64,000 bases of DNA, taken from assembly GCF_014117325.1 (NCBI RefSeq), contig NZ_CP059732.1:4105001-4169000 (forward strand). Reading direction: 5' to 3'. The number at the start of each line of letters is the position of its first letter. Positions within the stretch are counted from its first letter, which is position 1. The position numbers and the translations under genes are program-made. The stretch is from Spirosoma foliorum (lineage in GTDB: Bacteria; Bacteroidota; Bacteroidia; Cytophagales; Spirosomataceae). Under the pieces are notes generated by a model that had not been told where the DNA came from, made no database searches, and saw nothing but the letters and a program-made list of their open reading frames with translations. Positions 27,248 to 35,974 of the stretch are shown here, one piece after another.

Positions 27248-27794
27248 ATGAAAGTCCATATTTTCGGAGCGTCAGGTTCGGGGGTAACCACGCTGGGAAA
27301 CGCCCTGGCTAACCAAACCGGCTTGCCTTATTTTGACACAGATTCTTTTTTTCTGGGAGCCTTCCGACCCGCCATTTACCGTCAAACGAGATCCCATCAA
27401 ACGGAACAATCAGTTGCGTAGTGCCCTAGAAAAGCGCCCTGGTTTCATTGTCGGCGGCTCGTTAGTGAGTTGGGGTGACGAGTGGTTCTCGGCGTTTGAT
27501 CTGGCCGTTTTTCTCTGGATTCCACCCGATATACGACTCGATCGATTACGAAAACGAGAATTTACCCGATACGGAAGTGTGATCTATGAAGATGAGCATC
27601 GAAATCAGCTCTTCGAAGAGTTTATTAGCTGGGCATCAGGCTACGACAATCCCTTATCGACCAGACGATCATTGGTCGTGCACGAAAACTGGATGAAAAA
27701 ACTTAGCTGCCCCATTCTTGAATTACGTGGCGATTACACCGTTCAGGAGCGTTTAGATGCTGTGATAAAGCAAATGGCAGAACGCCCAGTATAG
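27248..27794 (+). pseudogene. P-loop nucleoside kinase-like gene with +1 frameshift in a T7 run
   Basis: The 5' part reads MKVHIFGASGSGVTTL with a Walker A loop (GASGSGVTT) of the adenylate-kinase-like type, but after residue 35 the frame continues only to a TAG at about 27420. Removing one T from the seven-T run at 27346-27352 restores a 181-residue product (547 bases = 3 x 182 + 1) continuing FFWEPSDPPFTVKRDP, then FIVGGSLVSWGDEW and a substrate-binding Arg-rich segment (RLDRLRKREFTRYG). The restored protein fits an AAA_33/AAA_17-like nucleoside or small-molecule kinase. It may be a true mutation or a sequencing error. Confidence 0.8.
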
Positions 27795-27851
27795 TTAAAA
27801 AGCTGAGGTTTTACACTTTTTAATTGTACCTACGGGCTGAACAATTTTACT

Positions 27852-29564
27852 ATGGCCAATCTGCTCATTGATAGTGTAAAAGATCGCACATACGATGCCA
27901 TTGTCATCGGTTCGGGGATGAGTGGCGGTTGGGCCGCAAAAGAACTTACTGAACATGGCCTTCATACATTAATGCTCGAACGGGGTCGGGAGGTGAAGCA
28001 CGTAACGGATTATCCGACCGCGGTGCTCAATCCTTGGGAGTTTGAGCACCGCGGTCAGGTGCCACTTCATATTCGGCAGGAGTACTCGATTGCCAGCCGG
28101 AACTATGCCTTCCACGAAGAGACCATGCATTTTTTCGCTAAAGACAGCGAGCAACCATACGTACAGGAAAAGCCCTACGACTGGATGCATGGTTATCAGG
28201 TGGGCGGGAGGTCACTAACCTGGGGACGGCAAACGCAGCGGTGGAGTGATTTCGATTTTGGCGGTCCTGCCCGCGACGGTTTTGCGGTCGATTGGCCAAT
28301 TCGTTACGCCGACATTGCGCCCTGGTACAGTCGTGTCGAGAAGTTTGTGGGCATTACGGGTAACAAAGATGGCCTGGCGACACTACCCGATGGCGAGTTT
28401 TTGCCGCCCCATGAAATGTCGTGTGCTGAGACTTATTTCAAAAAACAGGTTGCGGCTAGTTACAAAGATCGGCATGTCATTATTGGCCGGGCGGCTCACC
28501 TTACCCAGCCTCAACCCATTCACTATCAACAAGGTCGTGCAAAGTGTCAACATCGAACCTTGTGTGAGCGCGGCTGTCCCTACGGCGGTTACTACAGCAG
28601 CAATGCTTCGACGATTCCCTGGGCACTCCGTACAGGAAAACTCACACTTCAGTCCAATTCGGTTGTCCATTCAATTATCTACGACGAGCATAAAAATAAG
28701 GCAACAGGAGTTCGTGTTATTGATACTCAAACCCGGCAAATGACTGAGTATTACGCCCGCATTATTTTTGTGAATGCATCGGCACTACATACCAACCTAA
28801 TTCTGTTGAATTCAACCTCCAATCGATTTCCAAACGGATTGGGAAATGACAATGGGCTAATGGGCACGCACATGGCGTTCCATAGTTACCGAGGGCGCGT
28901 TACGGCAATCTACGACGGTAATCTGGATTCCACCACCGATGGTCGTCGCCCGAATAGCAGTTATATTCCCCGATTTCGGAATGTGTTTAAGCAAGAAACT
29001 GATTTCTTGAGGGGGTACGCTGCTACGTTCTATTCGTCGAGGGCGGAGCTTCAGAATCAGGATGGCATTGGGGCCTCGTTGAAACAAAACCTGATTAATC
29101 CCACACTGGGCGATTGGCAGGTTGGTTCTGCCATGATGGCCGAAACCATTCCCAAAGCAAATAGCACAGTACGACTTGACTCGACGTTGACAGACAATTG
29201 GGGAATACCTCAGTTGCGGGTTTCGGTCGGTTATGATGAGAACGACGAGAAAATTCTCAAGGATTTCTTCGAGCAGTTCACCGAAATGTACACGAAGGCA
29301 GGGTTCAAAAACATCCGCACACAAGATACCGGGCGTTTACCCGGCAGTGAAAATCATGAAATGGGTGGTGTTCGTATGGGCCGCGAGCCAAAAACATCAC
29401 TGCTCAATAGCTGGAATCAACTGCATCACTGCAAAAATGTCTTTGTAACCGACGGTGCCTGCATGACCTCGACCAGCACCCAAAATCCCTCATTGACTTA
29501 CATGGCCCTCACCGCCCGAGCCGCCAATTATGCGGTGAAACAAATGAAGGCGTTGACGTTGTAA
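27852..29564 (+). CDS. GMC-family oxidoreductase (FAD)
   Basis: A 570-residue GMC oxidoreductase. The FAD-binding Rossmann motif is IVIGSGMSGGWAAKELT near residue 14 and the C-terminal GMC pattern is HEMGGVRMG, then NVFVTDGACMTSTSTQNPSLTYMALTA-type end (quoted in parts). These enzymes oxidise alcohols, sugars or polyols. Related Bacteroidota enzymes are often paired with a gluconate dehydrogenase subunit 3 gene; none is here, so the partner is either distal or absent. No signal peptide is visible, so a cytoplasmic location is likely. Confidence 0.9.
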   Translation: MANLLIDSVKDRTYDAIVIGSGMSGGWAAKELTEHGLHTLMLERGREVKHVTDYPTAVLNPWEFEHRGQVPLHIRQEYSIASRNYAFHEETMHFFAKDSEQPYVQEKPYDWMHGYQVGGRSLTWGRQTQRWSDFDFGGPARDGFAVDWPIRYADIAPWYSRVEKFVGITGNKDGLATLPDGEFLPPHEMSCAETYFKKQVAASYKDRHVIIGRAAHLTQPQPIHYQQGRAKCQHRTLCERGCPYGGYYSSNASTIPWALRTGKLTLQSNSVVHSIIYDEHKNKATGVRVIDTQTRQMTEYYARIIFVNASALHTNLILLNSTSNRFPNGLGNDNGLMGTHMAFHSYRGRVTAIYDGNLDSTTDGRRPNSSYIPRFRNVFKQETDFLRGYAATFYSSRAELQNQDGIGASLKQNLINPTLGDWQVGSAMMAETIPKANSTVRLDSTLTDNWGIPQLRVSVGYDENDEKILKDFFEQFTEMYTKAGFKNIRTQDTGRLPGSENHEMGGVRMGREPKTSLLNSWNQLHHCKNVFVTDGACMTSTSTQNPSLTYMALTARAANYAVKQMKALTL

Positions 29565-29616
29565 GTATTGATATCAGCCCATAGTTCAAACTATGAGGTT
29601 ATAGACCCAGGATGAG

Positions 29617-29712
29617 TTTTTTGTCATTCCGACGAAAGGAGGAATCTTAGGGCTTCTTAGTTCTCTAGCAAGGATACTTTAAGATTCCTCCTTTCGTCGG
29701 AATGACAAAAAA
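29617..29712. repeat. Inverted repeat, 33-bp perfect arms, convergent gap
   Basis: Arms 29617-29649 and 29680-29712 are exact complements (TTTTTTGTCATTCCGACGAA...) with a 30-base loop. The right arm stops 1 base before the stop-codon end of the GH105 gene (29714). One arm carries six T, the other six A, so it could terminate both convergent transcripts. Confidence 0.82.
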
Positions 29713-29713
29713 A

Positions 29714-31672
29714 TTAACGCTTATTTGCTCCCGCTGACGAGCCCTGACTTAATAACCAGGTTGCCAGATCTTTGGCTGCCTGGAAATTTTGGTATTGGGC
29801 AGGAATTTTACGCCCGTCAACGTATTCGTTGTATAGCCAGGGATCGCCCACAGCGAAGACGGTTCCCTTTCCTACTTTAGCAACGCCCATAATAACATCG
29901 CCCGAATCGGTTACTGCTGCTTTGGCCGGCGCCTTTATCCCAAGCGGAGATAATTCTTTAATGTAAACCATCCGAGTATTGGGAAACACCTGGTTTCCAG
30001 AAGGTATACTGATTTTTCCCTGCTCAAATTGATTTCCCTGTACCATATTCCGGTTTTTGGGCAAAAACTGCATACCAAACCGGGCCGCCAGTTGATTGAA
30101 ATGGGTATGTTCACAGTTCGATGTATCGTTGGCCATCAACACCAGTGTTCCTCCAGCCTGCACCCAATTGGCAATGGCATTGATGTCAGCTTCAGTGACG
30201 TAGTTCGGTTTTGGCGTTTCTTTCGGTGTATCGGGATCAACGATGATATACACATTAACACCTTTCAATGAAGCCGCTGTGGGAGCACCCGTTATCGTGG
30301 TTGTTTTCGCGCCCAGATCGTTAAAGATATTCTTCCACCAGAAAAACCCCGAATGCTGGCGATCATCCCAGGTATAATGAAAGGGCTCCTGCTCCACCGA
30401 TCCATCTGTATGTACATTACCTTTCCGGGACTCGTGGTTAAAGTAGTTATCAACGGCAACTGTTTTACCTTTCCCAAGCCCGTCTTCGGCGGCAATTTCC
30501 ATTTCAACACTGGCCATAATAAACGGCCCTACACCTTTCAAATCATCCTGACGAATGGGTTCGCTCAGATAATATTCGTAGCTGCCATCCCGATAAGGCG
30601 TTCCACCCAATCCACCAACAACAACGGTTTTCTCCAGGTGAATCAGTCCTTTGGCATCGGTCGAAATGAAGGTTTTCAGCATACCATCATAGCCTTTACG
30701 AGCGGCTGCCATCATTGAAGCGGGCAAATAACCCATCCGCACACCCTTCGCCAAGGCATACACAAACATGGCCGAACCCGATGCCTCAAGATAGTTACCT
30801 TTATCGCCCATGCGGTCGGTTACCTGATACCAGCAGCCCGATTTCGGGTCCTGATACTTTACCAAAGCGGGCATAAATCGTTGTAGAATGGCTACCAATT
30901 CACCACGGCGCGGATTCGATTGAGGAATATAATCCAGTACATCAACCAGCGCCATAGCATACCAGCCCATCGCCCGGCTCCAGAAGTTAGGTGAGTTTCC
31001 GGTTTTGGGATTTGCCCACTTCTGCTCCCGACTTTCGTCCCAACCGTGATAGATCAAACCCGTTTTCGTATCACGAGCGTGTTTTTCCATCCATACAAAC
31101 TCATTGATAATATCGTCGTAGTGCTTCGAGTCGCCGTATAACGAGTTGTATTCGACTGCAAATGGCTCCGCCATGTACAAACCATCGAGCCACATCTGGT
31201 ACGGATACCGCTTTTTATGCCAGTAGCCTCCTTCTTTGGTGCGAGGCTGTTCGATTAGTTGTTTATGCAGCAGATCGGCAGCTTTCCGATACTTTTCTCT
31301 TCCAGGTATCGTTTGCTGAGCCAGCAGCAACAGCGACCGACCCGGCGTGATAAAATCCAGGTTATAATCTTCCAACTTATAGGTTCGAATGTTGCCGTCG
31401 GCCGTTACATACCGATCCATGTTTTTCTGGATGTAGTTGAAATAACGATCGTCGGCCGTACGGTACCAAACTTGTTTGACACCTTCCAAAAGAACGCCCG
31501 TTTCGTATTCCCAGTGGGCCACACCCTTCGTCCCATCTTCTCGCTTGTACGAAATGGAATCTGGATTGTTGGCCATGATCGATGCAACCATACGCTGCGA
31601 CCAGGGCGTTTGGGCCAACAAGACCTGACTGACTAGCAGCAGTGTACTGAAAAGACTTACTTTTTTTGTCAT
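29714..31672 (-). CDS. GH105 unsaturated rhamnogalacturonyl hydrolase with C-terminal DUF4350-like domain
   Basis: A 652-residue secreted enzyme with a signal peptide (cut after LLAQ). The first 370 residues form the (alpha/alpha)6 barrel of YteR/YesR-type GH105 (HWEYETGVLLEGVKQVWY, AEPFAVEYNSLYGD, HGWDESREQKWANP, FWSRAMGWYAMALVDVLDY). The last 190 residues resemble a class I glutamine-amidotransferase-like DUF4350 domain (ADINAIANWVQAGGTLVLMAND). The enzyme cleaves unsaturated uronyl residues left by pectin lyases. The fusion is a known layout in Bacteroidota. An A7 run near the start is in frame. Confidence 0.88.
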   Translation of the reverse strand: MTKKVSLFSTLLLVSQVLLAQTPWSQRMVASIMANNPDSISYKREDGTKGVAHWEYETGVLLEGVKQVWYRTADDRYFNYIQKNMDRYVTADGNIRTYKLEDYNLDFITPGRSLLLLAQQTIPGREKYRKAADLLHKQLIEQPRTKEGGYWHKKRYPYQMWLDGLYMAEPFAVEYNSLYGDSKHYDDIINEFVWMEKHARDTKTGLIYHGWDESREQKWANPKTGNSPNFWSRAMGWYAMALVDVLDYIPQSNPRRGELVAILQRFMPALVKYQDPKSGCWYQVTDRMGDKGNYLEASGSAMFVYALAKGVRMGYLPASMMAAARKGYDGMLKTFISTDAKGLIHLEKTVVVGGLGGTPYRDGSYEYYLSEPIRQDDLKGVGPFIMASVEMEIAAEDGLGKGKTVAVDNYFNHESRKGNVHTDGSVEQEPFHYTWDDRQHSGFFWWKNIFNDLGAKTTTITGAPTAASLKGVNVYIIVDPDTPKETPKPNYVTEADINAIANWVQAGGTLVLMANDTSNCEHTHFNQLAARFGMQFLPKNRNMVQGNQFEQGKISIPSGNQVFPNTRMVYIKELSPLGIKAPAKAAVTDSGDVIMGVAKVGKGTVFAVGDPWLYNEYVDGRKIPAQYQNFQAAKDLATWLLSQGSSAGANKR

Positions 31673-31963
31673 TATTTCTTACTTGATACCAGAACTGGTC
31701 GATTTAGGATTGATTTCTATGGTAACAGACCACGGTCGGAAGCAGTATTACAAACCTGCTCACTGAGAATGTGGCCACTACGCTTAACAAAGGAAATAGT
31801 TGCTCAACGTAAGACCATACTCTTTCCCCAATGAAAATATTTAGGAATAATCGGAAAGAACCCAAATCAGCCCATCCCTGTTAACAATTGAGTAACTTTA
31901 AGTAGTTTCGCTTACTGATCTGCCGACTGACCGTACACCCGGAACAACCCGGCCACTTTCATC

Positions 31964-33548
31964 ATGATTCATCAACTTTCGCTTGCCTTACCCCCTGAAC
32001 TAGCTCTTGATGACCTGGCTTTTCGGGAGCAGGTGTTGACCAAGCTTGGCTTACCCAATACAGAAGATATTGTAGTACGGAAACGTCGTCAATCGATTGA
32101 TGCCCGAAATCGCCAGGTACGCGTACAGGTCGAGGCCGACGTGTTTGCTGGCGAAACGCCCCCTCAGCTCATCAATTACCGCAAACCGCAAATGGATATA
32201 AGCCATGCTCCACAGGCGGTTGTTGTAGGTGCTGGTCCAGCCGGACTATTTGCAGCTCTTCGGCTGATTGAATTAGGCATAAAACCGATCGTACTCGAAC
32301 GAGGCAGTGATGTGCGGAACCGCCGACGCGACCTGGCCGCCATTAATAAAGACCACATCGTTAACCCTGAATCGAATTATTGTTTCGGTGAAGGCGGAGC
32401 GGGCACCTACTCTGATGGTAAGCTCTATACGCGTTCAACCAAACGGGGCGATGTCCGGCGGATTCTCGAAATCTTTGTCGCCCACGGCGCTACTGAGCAG
32501 ATTTTGGTGGATGCACACCCGCATATCGGCACCAACAAACTCCCCAATGTGGTTGCCGACCTCCGCGAAAGCATCCTGAATGCTGGTGGCGAAGTCCGGT
32601 TTGACACCAAGGTAACCGACCTGATTGTATCCGGAAATGAACTGAAAGGTGTGGTTTTAGCGAATGGCGAAACCGTATTGGGAGTTGGTGTCATTTTAGC
32701 TACAGGGCACTCGGCACGGGATATTTTTTACCTGTTACATGACCATCAGATTCGTATCGAAGCGAAATCGTTTGCGATGGGTGTTCGGATCGAACATCAG
32801 CAGTCGCTGATTGATCAGTTTCAATACCATCGCCCTAATCGGGGCGATTATTTGCCAGCAGCGTCATATAGTTTAGTGACACAAACCCGTTTCAAAGGGG
32901 TAGAACGGGGCGTTTTTTCGTTTTGTATGTGTCCGGGGGGGCTTTATTGTTCCGGCAGCAACGGCTCCTGGAGAGTTAGTTGTCAATGGGATGTCGCCTT
33001 CCCGTCGGGATTCGCAGTATGCCAATTCAGGGCTGGTCGTTGCCATTTCAGACAATGATTTACGGCCCTACGCCGATGAGGGGCCACTGGCAGGGCTGGC
33101 ATTGCAACAGGACCTTGAGCGATGGGCCTGTAAGATGGGAAACCTGTCGGGAGTGGATCACTCTCAAACAGCACCGGCCCAACGCATTGTTGATTTTGTG
33201 GACGGGCGCGTCTCGAAGGACCTCCTGCCAACCTCCTATCAGCCAGGACTGGTATCGGTCGATATGAGCGACGTACTGCCCGATCACATTGCCCATCCCT
33301 TGCAACAGGGACTTCGCGATTTCGGGCGAAAGATGCGTGGTTATTTAAGTAACGACGGGCAGATTATTGGTGTCGAAAGCCGAACATCATCGCCCGTTCG
33401 TATCCCGCGAGATCGGGAGACTTGTGAACATGTGGACGTAAAACGGTTATTTCCCTGTGGCGAAGGGGCTGGCTATGCAGGTGGCATTGTATCGGCAGCT
33501 ATGGACGGTGAACGTTGCGCAGAGGAATTAGTTAAGTTGTATAAATAG
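31964..33548 (+). pseudogene. FAD-dependent oxidoreductase with +1 frameshift in a G7 run
   Basis: A COG2509-like FAD-dependent dehydrogenase: FAD loop VVVGAGPAGLFAALRLIE near residue 85, then NYCFGEGGAGTYSDGKLYTR and ILATGHSARDIFYLL. The frame breaks at the run of seven G at 32935-32941: in frame the protein would read CPGGLYCS, but dropping one G gives CPGGFIVPAATAPGE, which continues in a second frame to the stop at 33548 (SVDMSDVLPDHI, FPCGEGAGYAGGIVSAAMDG). 1585 bases = 3 x 528 + 1, giving a 527-residue product. True mutation, phase switch or base-call error cannot be told apart here. Confidence 0.85.
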
Positions 33549-33651
33549 GTTTACAGTTTACAGTATTTGGTTCACGGTGAACCAGTGTCAACAGCTCTTG
33601 CACGAACCCACCGTAGACCGATTGCCATAAACCTCAAACCTCAAACCAGTA

Positions 33652-34281
33652 ATGATCGACACCTCATTTCAGAACTTTACCGAAGACCTGCGGAAACGCC
33701 TTCAAAAGCCACTTCCGGGCGAAACAGCGCACAAAAAAATGGCGTCGGCAAATCGGTATCGGCAGGGGTTCAAACCCAATGAGCGTACTCGTCGGTCGGC
33801 AGTGTTGATTTGCTTTTATCCTTATCAGCATTCTATTTACCTGCCGCTTATTCTTCGGCCTCAATATGATGGCGTTCATGCTGGCCAAATGGCTTTTCCG
33901 GGTGGTCGTATGGAGCGTATCGATGAAAATTTGACGCGTACAGCTCTTCGCGAAGCCCAGGAAGAAGTAGGTATTCGCGTATCAGACGTAAAAGTGCTGG
34001 GACTACTAACAGAGTTGTTTATTCCGCCGAGTAATTTTTATGTCCAACCCGTCGTTGGTGTTCTCCCCTATCGACCAGACTTTTACCCCGACCCGCGCGA
34101 AGTCGAAGCAGTTGTCGAGGTCAACTTAGACACACTTTTGGACGAGACTATTGTTGGCGATAGTCAGATTGAAGTCCGGGGAGTACTCATCGATGCACCA
34201 TTTTATCAAGTTCAGGGTTATCGGGTTTGGGGGGCTACAGCCATGATGATTAGCGAATTACTGATGGTTATTGATGCGTAG
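33652..34281 (+). CDS. CoA pyrophosphatase, Nudix family (NudL-like)
   Basis: A 209-residue Nudix hydrolase. The Nudix box and the preceding UPF0035 CoA-type pattern are visible: GQMAFPGGRMERID, then TRTALREAQEEVGI, with REXXEE metal ligands. NudL enzymes cleave CoA to 4'-phosphopantetheine and 3',5'-ADP. An acidic C-terminal half is usual. It follows the broken FAD gene by about 100 bases; this gap holds a GGTTCACGGTGAACC palindrome. No operon partner is obvious. Confidence 0.88.
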   Translation: MIDTSFQNFTEDLRKRLQKPLPGETAHKKMASANRYRQGFKPNERTRRSAVLICFYPYQHSIYLPLILRPQYDGVHAGQMAFPGGRMERIDENLTRTALREAQEEVGIRVSDVKVLGLLTELFIPPSNFYVQPVVGVLPYRPDFYPDPREVEAVVEVNLDTLLDETIVGDSQIEVRGVLIDAPFYQVQGYRVWGATAMMISELLMVIDA

Positions 34282-34427
34282 CCTTACAATACATCCCACC
34301 ATAAACGGCCTCATTGATCATAGCAGAAATGCGCCTGCAGGCGTAAAGAAGGGGCTTATTGATAGTTATCTGGCGAGCTAATCAGTCTACGTTTTTGATC
34401 GGCTTATTTCATCACTGGTGTGGCTAA

Positions 34428-34461
34428 AAAAAAAAGAGTATGTGCATAAACACTTTTTTTT
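34428..34461 (+). terminator. Possible terminator after the CoA pyrophosphatase
   Basis: A run of A followed by GAGT pairs with ACACT and eight T (34454-34461) around the ATGTGCAT region, with one internal mismatch. It lies 147 bases after the Nudix stop. Confidence 0.4.
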
Positions 34462-34697
34462 AAATCGGCGCGAAATAAGTAAACTAAGTACTTCCTGAAC
34501 AGTAACATAAAAAAACGAGGCCAACTATGCATAGGCATTGCCATTTATCTAGTTCATTATGAAAACTATACCATTTGTTTTCTCCCGAAAAAACCAGCCA
34601 ATCAACTACCCTCGAGTAAGGGTTTTTACGGACAAAACCCCCTAACTTATTGAGCAGCCTGAAGCGCAAAAAACCACTCATTTTCAAGTAGGTACGA

Positions 34698-34727
34698 TTG
34701 ATAAAGTCGTCAACATTAATAGCTTTG
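34698..34727 (+). promoter_or_regulatory. Candidate sigma-70-type Bacteroidota promoter of the efflux operon
   Basis: TTG at 34698-34700 is spaced by 19 bases from TAGCTTTG at 34720-34727, fitting the TTTG/TAnnTTTG consensus. It lies 69 bases upstream of the GTG start at 34796, giving a leader of about 60 bases. It is the best promoter match in the window. Confidence 0.55.
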
Positions 34728-34795
34728 CATGTTTAAAAACACGCACGGACTTTTAATCGTTAAAAATCAAGTTTCCTCTTGCAAATTATTACCCT

Positions 34796-35941
34796 GTGAA
34801 AAGATGGATTGCTCTCGCTCTCGTCGCTGCTGTACTCGGCGGGATTATTTACTACAACAAAGTATTACACCCGGCTCCTGGGGCTGCGGGCGGTGGCCCT
34901 GGTGGGGGCGGAAAAGGCGGAGGTGACGGAAAAGGTGGACCGGGAGGCAAAGGCGGACCCGGTGGTGGCGCTCCTGCCAGCGTTAATGGTTTTGTAGTCG
35001 TATCACAACAACTTCGAGAAGATATCGTATCTGGAGGCTCGTTATTAGCCGCCGAGCAGGTCGATATTTACCCCGAAATATCAGCCCGTATTACTCAGCT
35101 TAACATTCAGGAAGGTCATGCAGTAACCAAAGGTGCTTTGCTGGTGAAGCTCTTCGATGCTGATCTGAGAGCACAATTGTTAAAGCTTCAGGCGCAGGCT
35201 GATAATGCCAAGCGTACCGAAGAACGGAACAAGCAATTGCTGGAACGTGGCGGTATCAGCCAACAGGAATATGATATTGTAACGACCAACCTTCGTTCGT
35301 CTCTGGCCGACATTGAGTTGGTTAAAGCCAATCTGCAACGAACAGAAATCCATGCACCCTTTTCAGGGGTTATTGGCCTGCGAAATGTAAGTAATGGTGC
35401 TGTTGTATCACCTAACACACTCATTGCCCGGTTGCAGCAAATTTCGTCGCTCAAACTCGATTTTTCGATTCCAGAAAAATATGGGCAGGCTGTACACAAT
35501 GGCAGTCAGATTTCGTTTAATGTAGATGGCGTTTCGGAGCCAAGCCAGGGTGTGGTATATGCAATTGAACCAGGTGTAGAAGAGCAAACCCGTAACCTGA
35601 AGATTCGGGCACGAGTTAATAATGCATCAGCCAAATTCCGGCCTGGCGCGTTTGCTCGGGTCACGTTAACGGTTCAGAACAACAACAGCCTGGTAGTGCC
35701 AACGCAGGCCGTTATTCCACAAACACGTACCAATCAGGTGATTGTCGTAAAAAATGGCAAAGCGCAGTTTAAAGATGTGAAAACAGGACTTCGTACAGAA
35801 GGGGTTATTCAAATCCTGTCGGGTCTGAGCGTTGGTGATACGGTAGCAACAACGGGTTTGCTGTTTTTAAAACCCGATGCGCCAGTTAAAATCGGCAAAG
35901 TCATCACCGTATCCGGGACACCTAAAGTGGCTATCAAATAA
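34796..35941 (+). CDS. RND periplasmic adaptor (AcrA/MexA type) with glycine-rich linker
   Basis: A 381-residue membrane-fusion protein starting at GTG. It has an uncleaved N-terminal helix (WIALALVAAVLGGIIYY, residues 4-20), then a Gly/Lys/Pro-rich linker at about residues 30-62 (pattern GGGPGGGGKGGG, then DGKGGPGGKGGPGGG) and the usual lipoyl, alpha-hairpin and beta-barrel domains (ISARITQLNIQEGHAVTKG, HAPFSGVIGLRNVSNG). Adaptors connect the inner-membrane pump to the outer-membrane exit duct; no TolC gene is adjacent. The glycine linker is unusual and probably positions the protein in the periplasm. Confidence 0.9.
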   Translation: MKRWIALALVAAVLGGIIYYNKVLHPAPGAAGGGPGGGGKGGGDGKGGPGGKGGPGGGAPASVNGFVVVSQQLREDIVSGGSLLAAEQVDIYPEISARITQLNIQEGHAVTKGALLVKLFDADLRAQLLKLQAQADNAKRTEERNKQLLERGGISQQEYDIVTTNLRSSLADIELVKANLQRTEIHAPFSGVIGLRNVSNGAVVSPNTLIARLQQISSLKLDFSIPEKYGQAVHNGSQISFNVDGVSEPSQGVVYAIEPGVEEQTRNLKIRARVNNASAKFRPGAFARVTLTVQNNNSLVVPTQAVIPQTRTNQVIVVKNGKAQFKDVKTGLRTEGVIQILSGLSVGDTVATTGLLFLKPDAPVKIGKVITVSGTPKVAIK

Positions 35942-35974
35942 ATTACGTTCACTGTTTCAAGCTCAACAAAGAAA

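Larger units (their letters stand above)
34282..34795. other. Gene-free stretch before the AcrAB-like operon
   Basis: No convincing gene: the longest frame (minus strand 34484-34687) lacks a family signature. It holds a hairpin at 34428-34461, AT-rich sequence and a candidate promoter at 34698-34727. The remainder is plain; a leader RNA cannot be excluded. Confidence 0.5.

Noticed and set aside
29617..29712. 33-bp inverted repeat considered as ends of an insertion sequence
   Set aside because: Only 30 bases lie between the arms, with no transposase and no target duplication visible.
34484..34687. A 67-codon minus-strand frame in the leader of the AcrAB-like operon
   Set aside because: No domain, no leader peptide character, and composition like the surrounding non-coding DNA.
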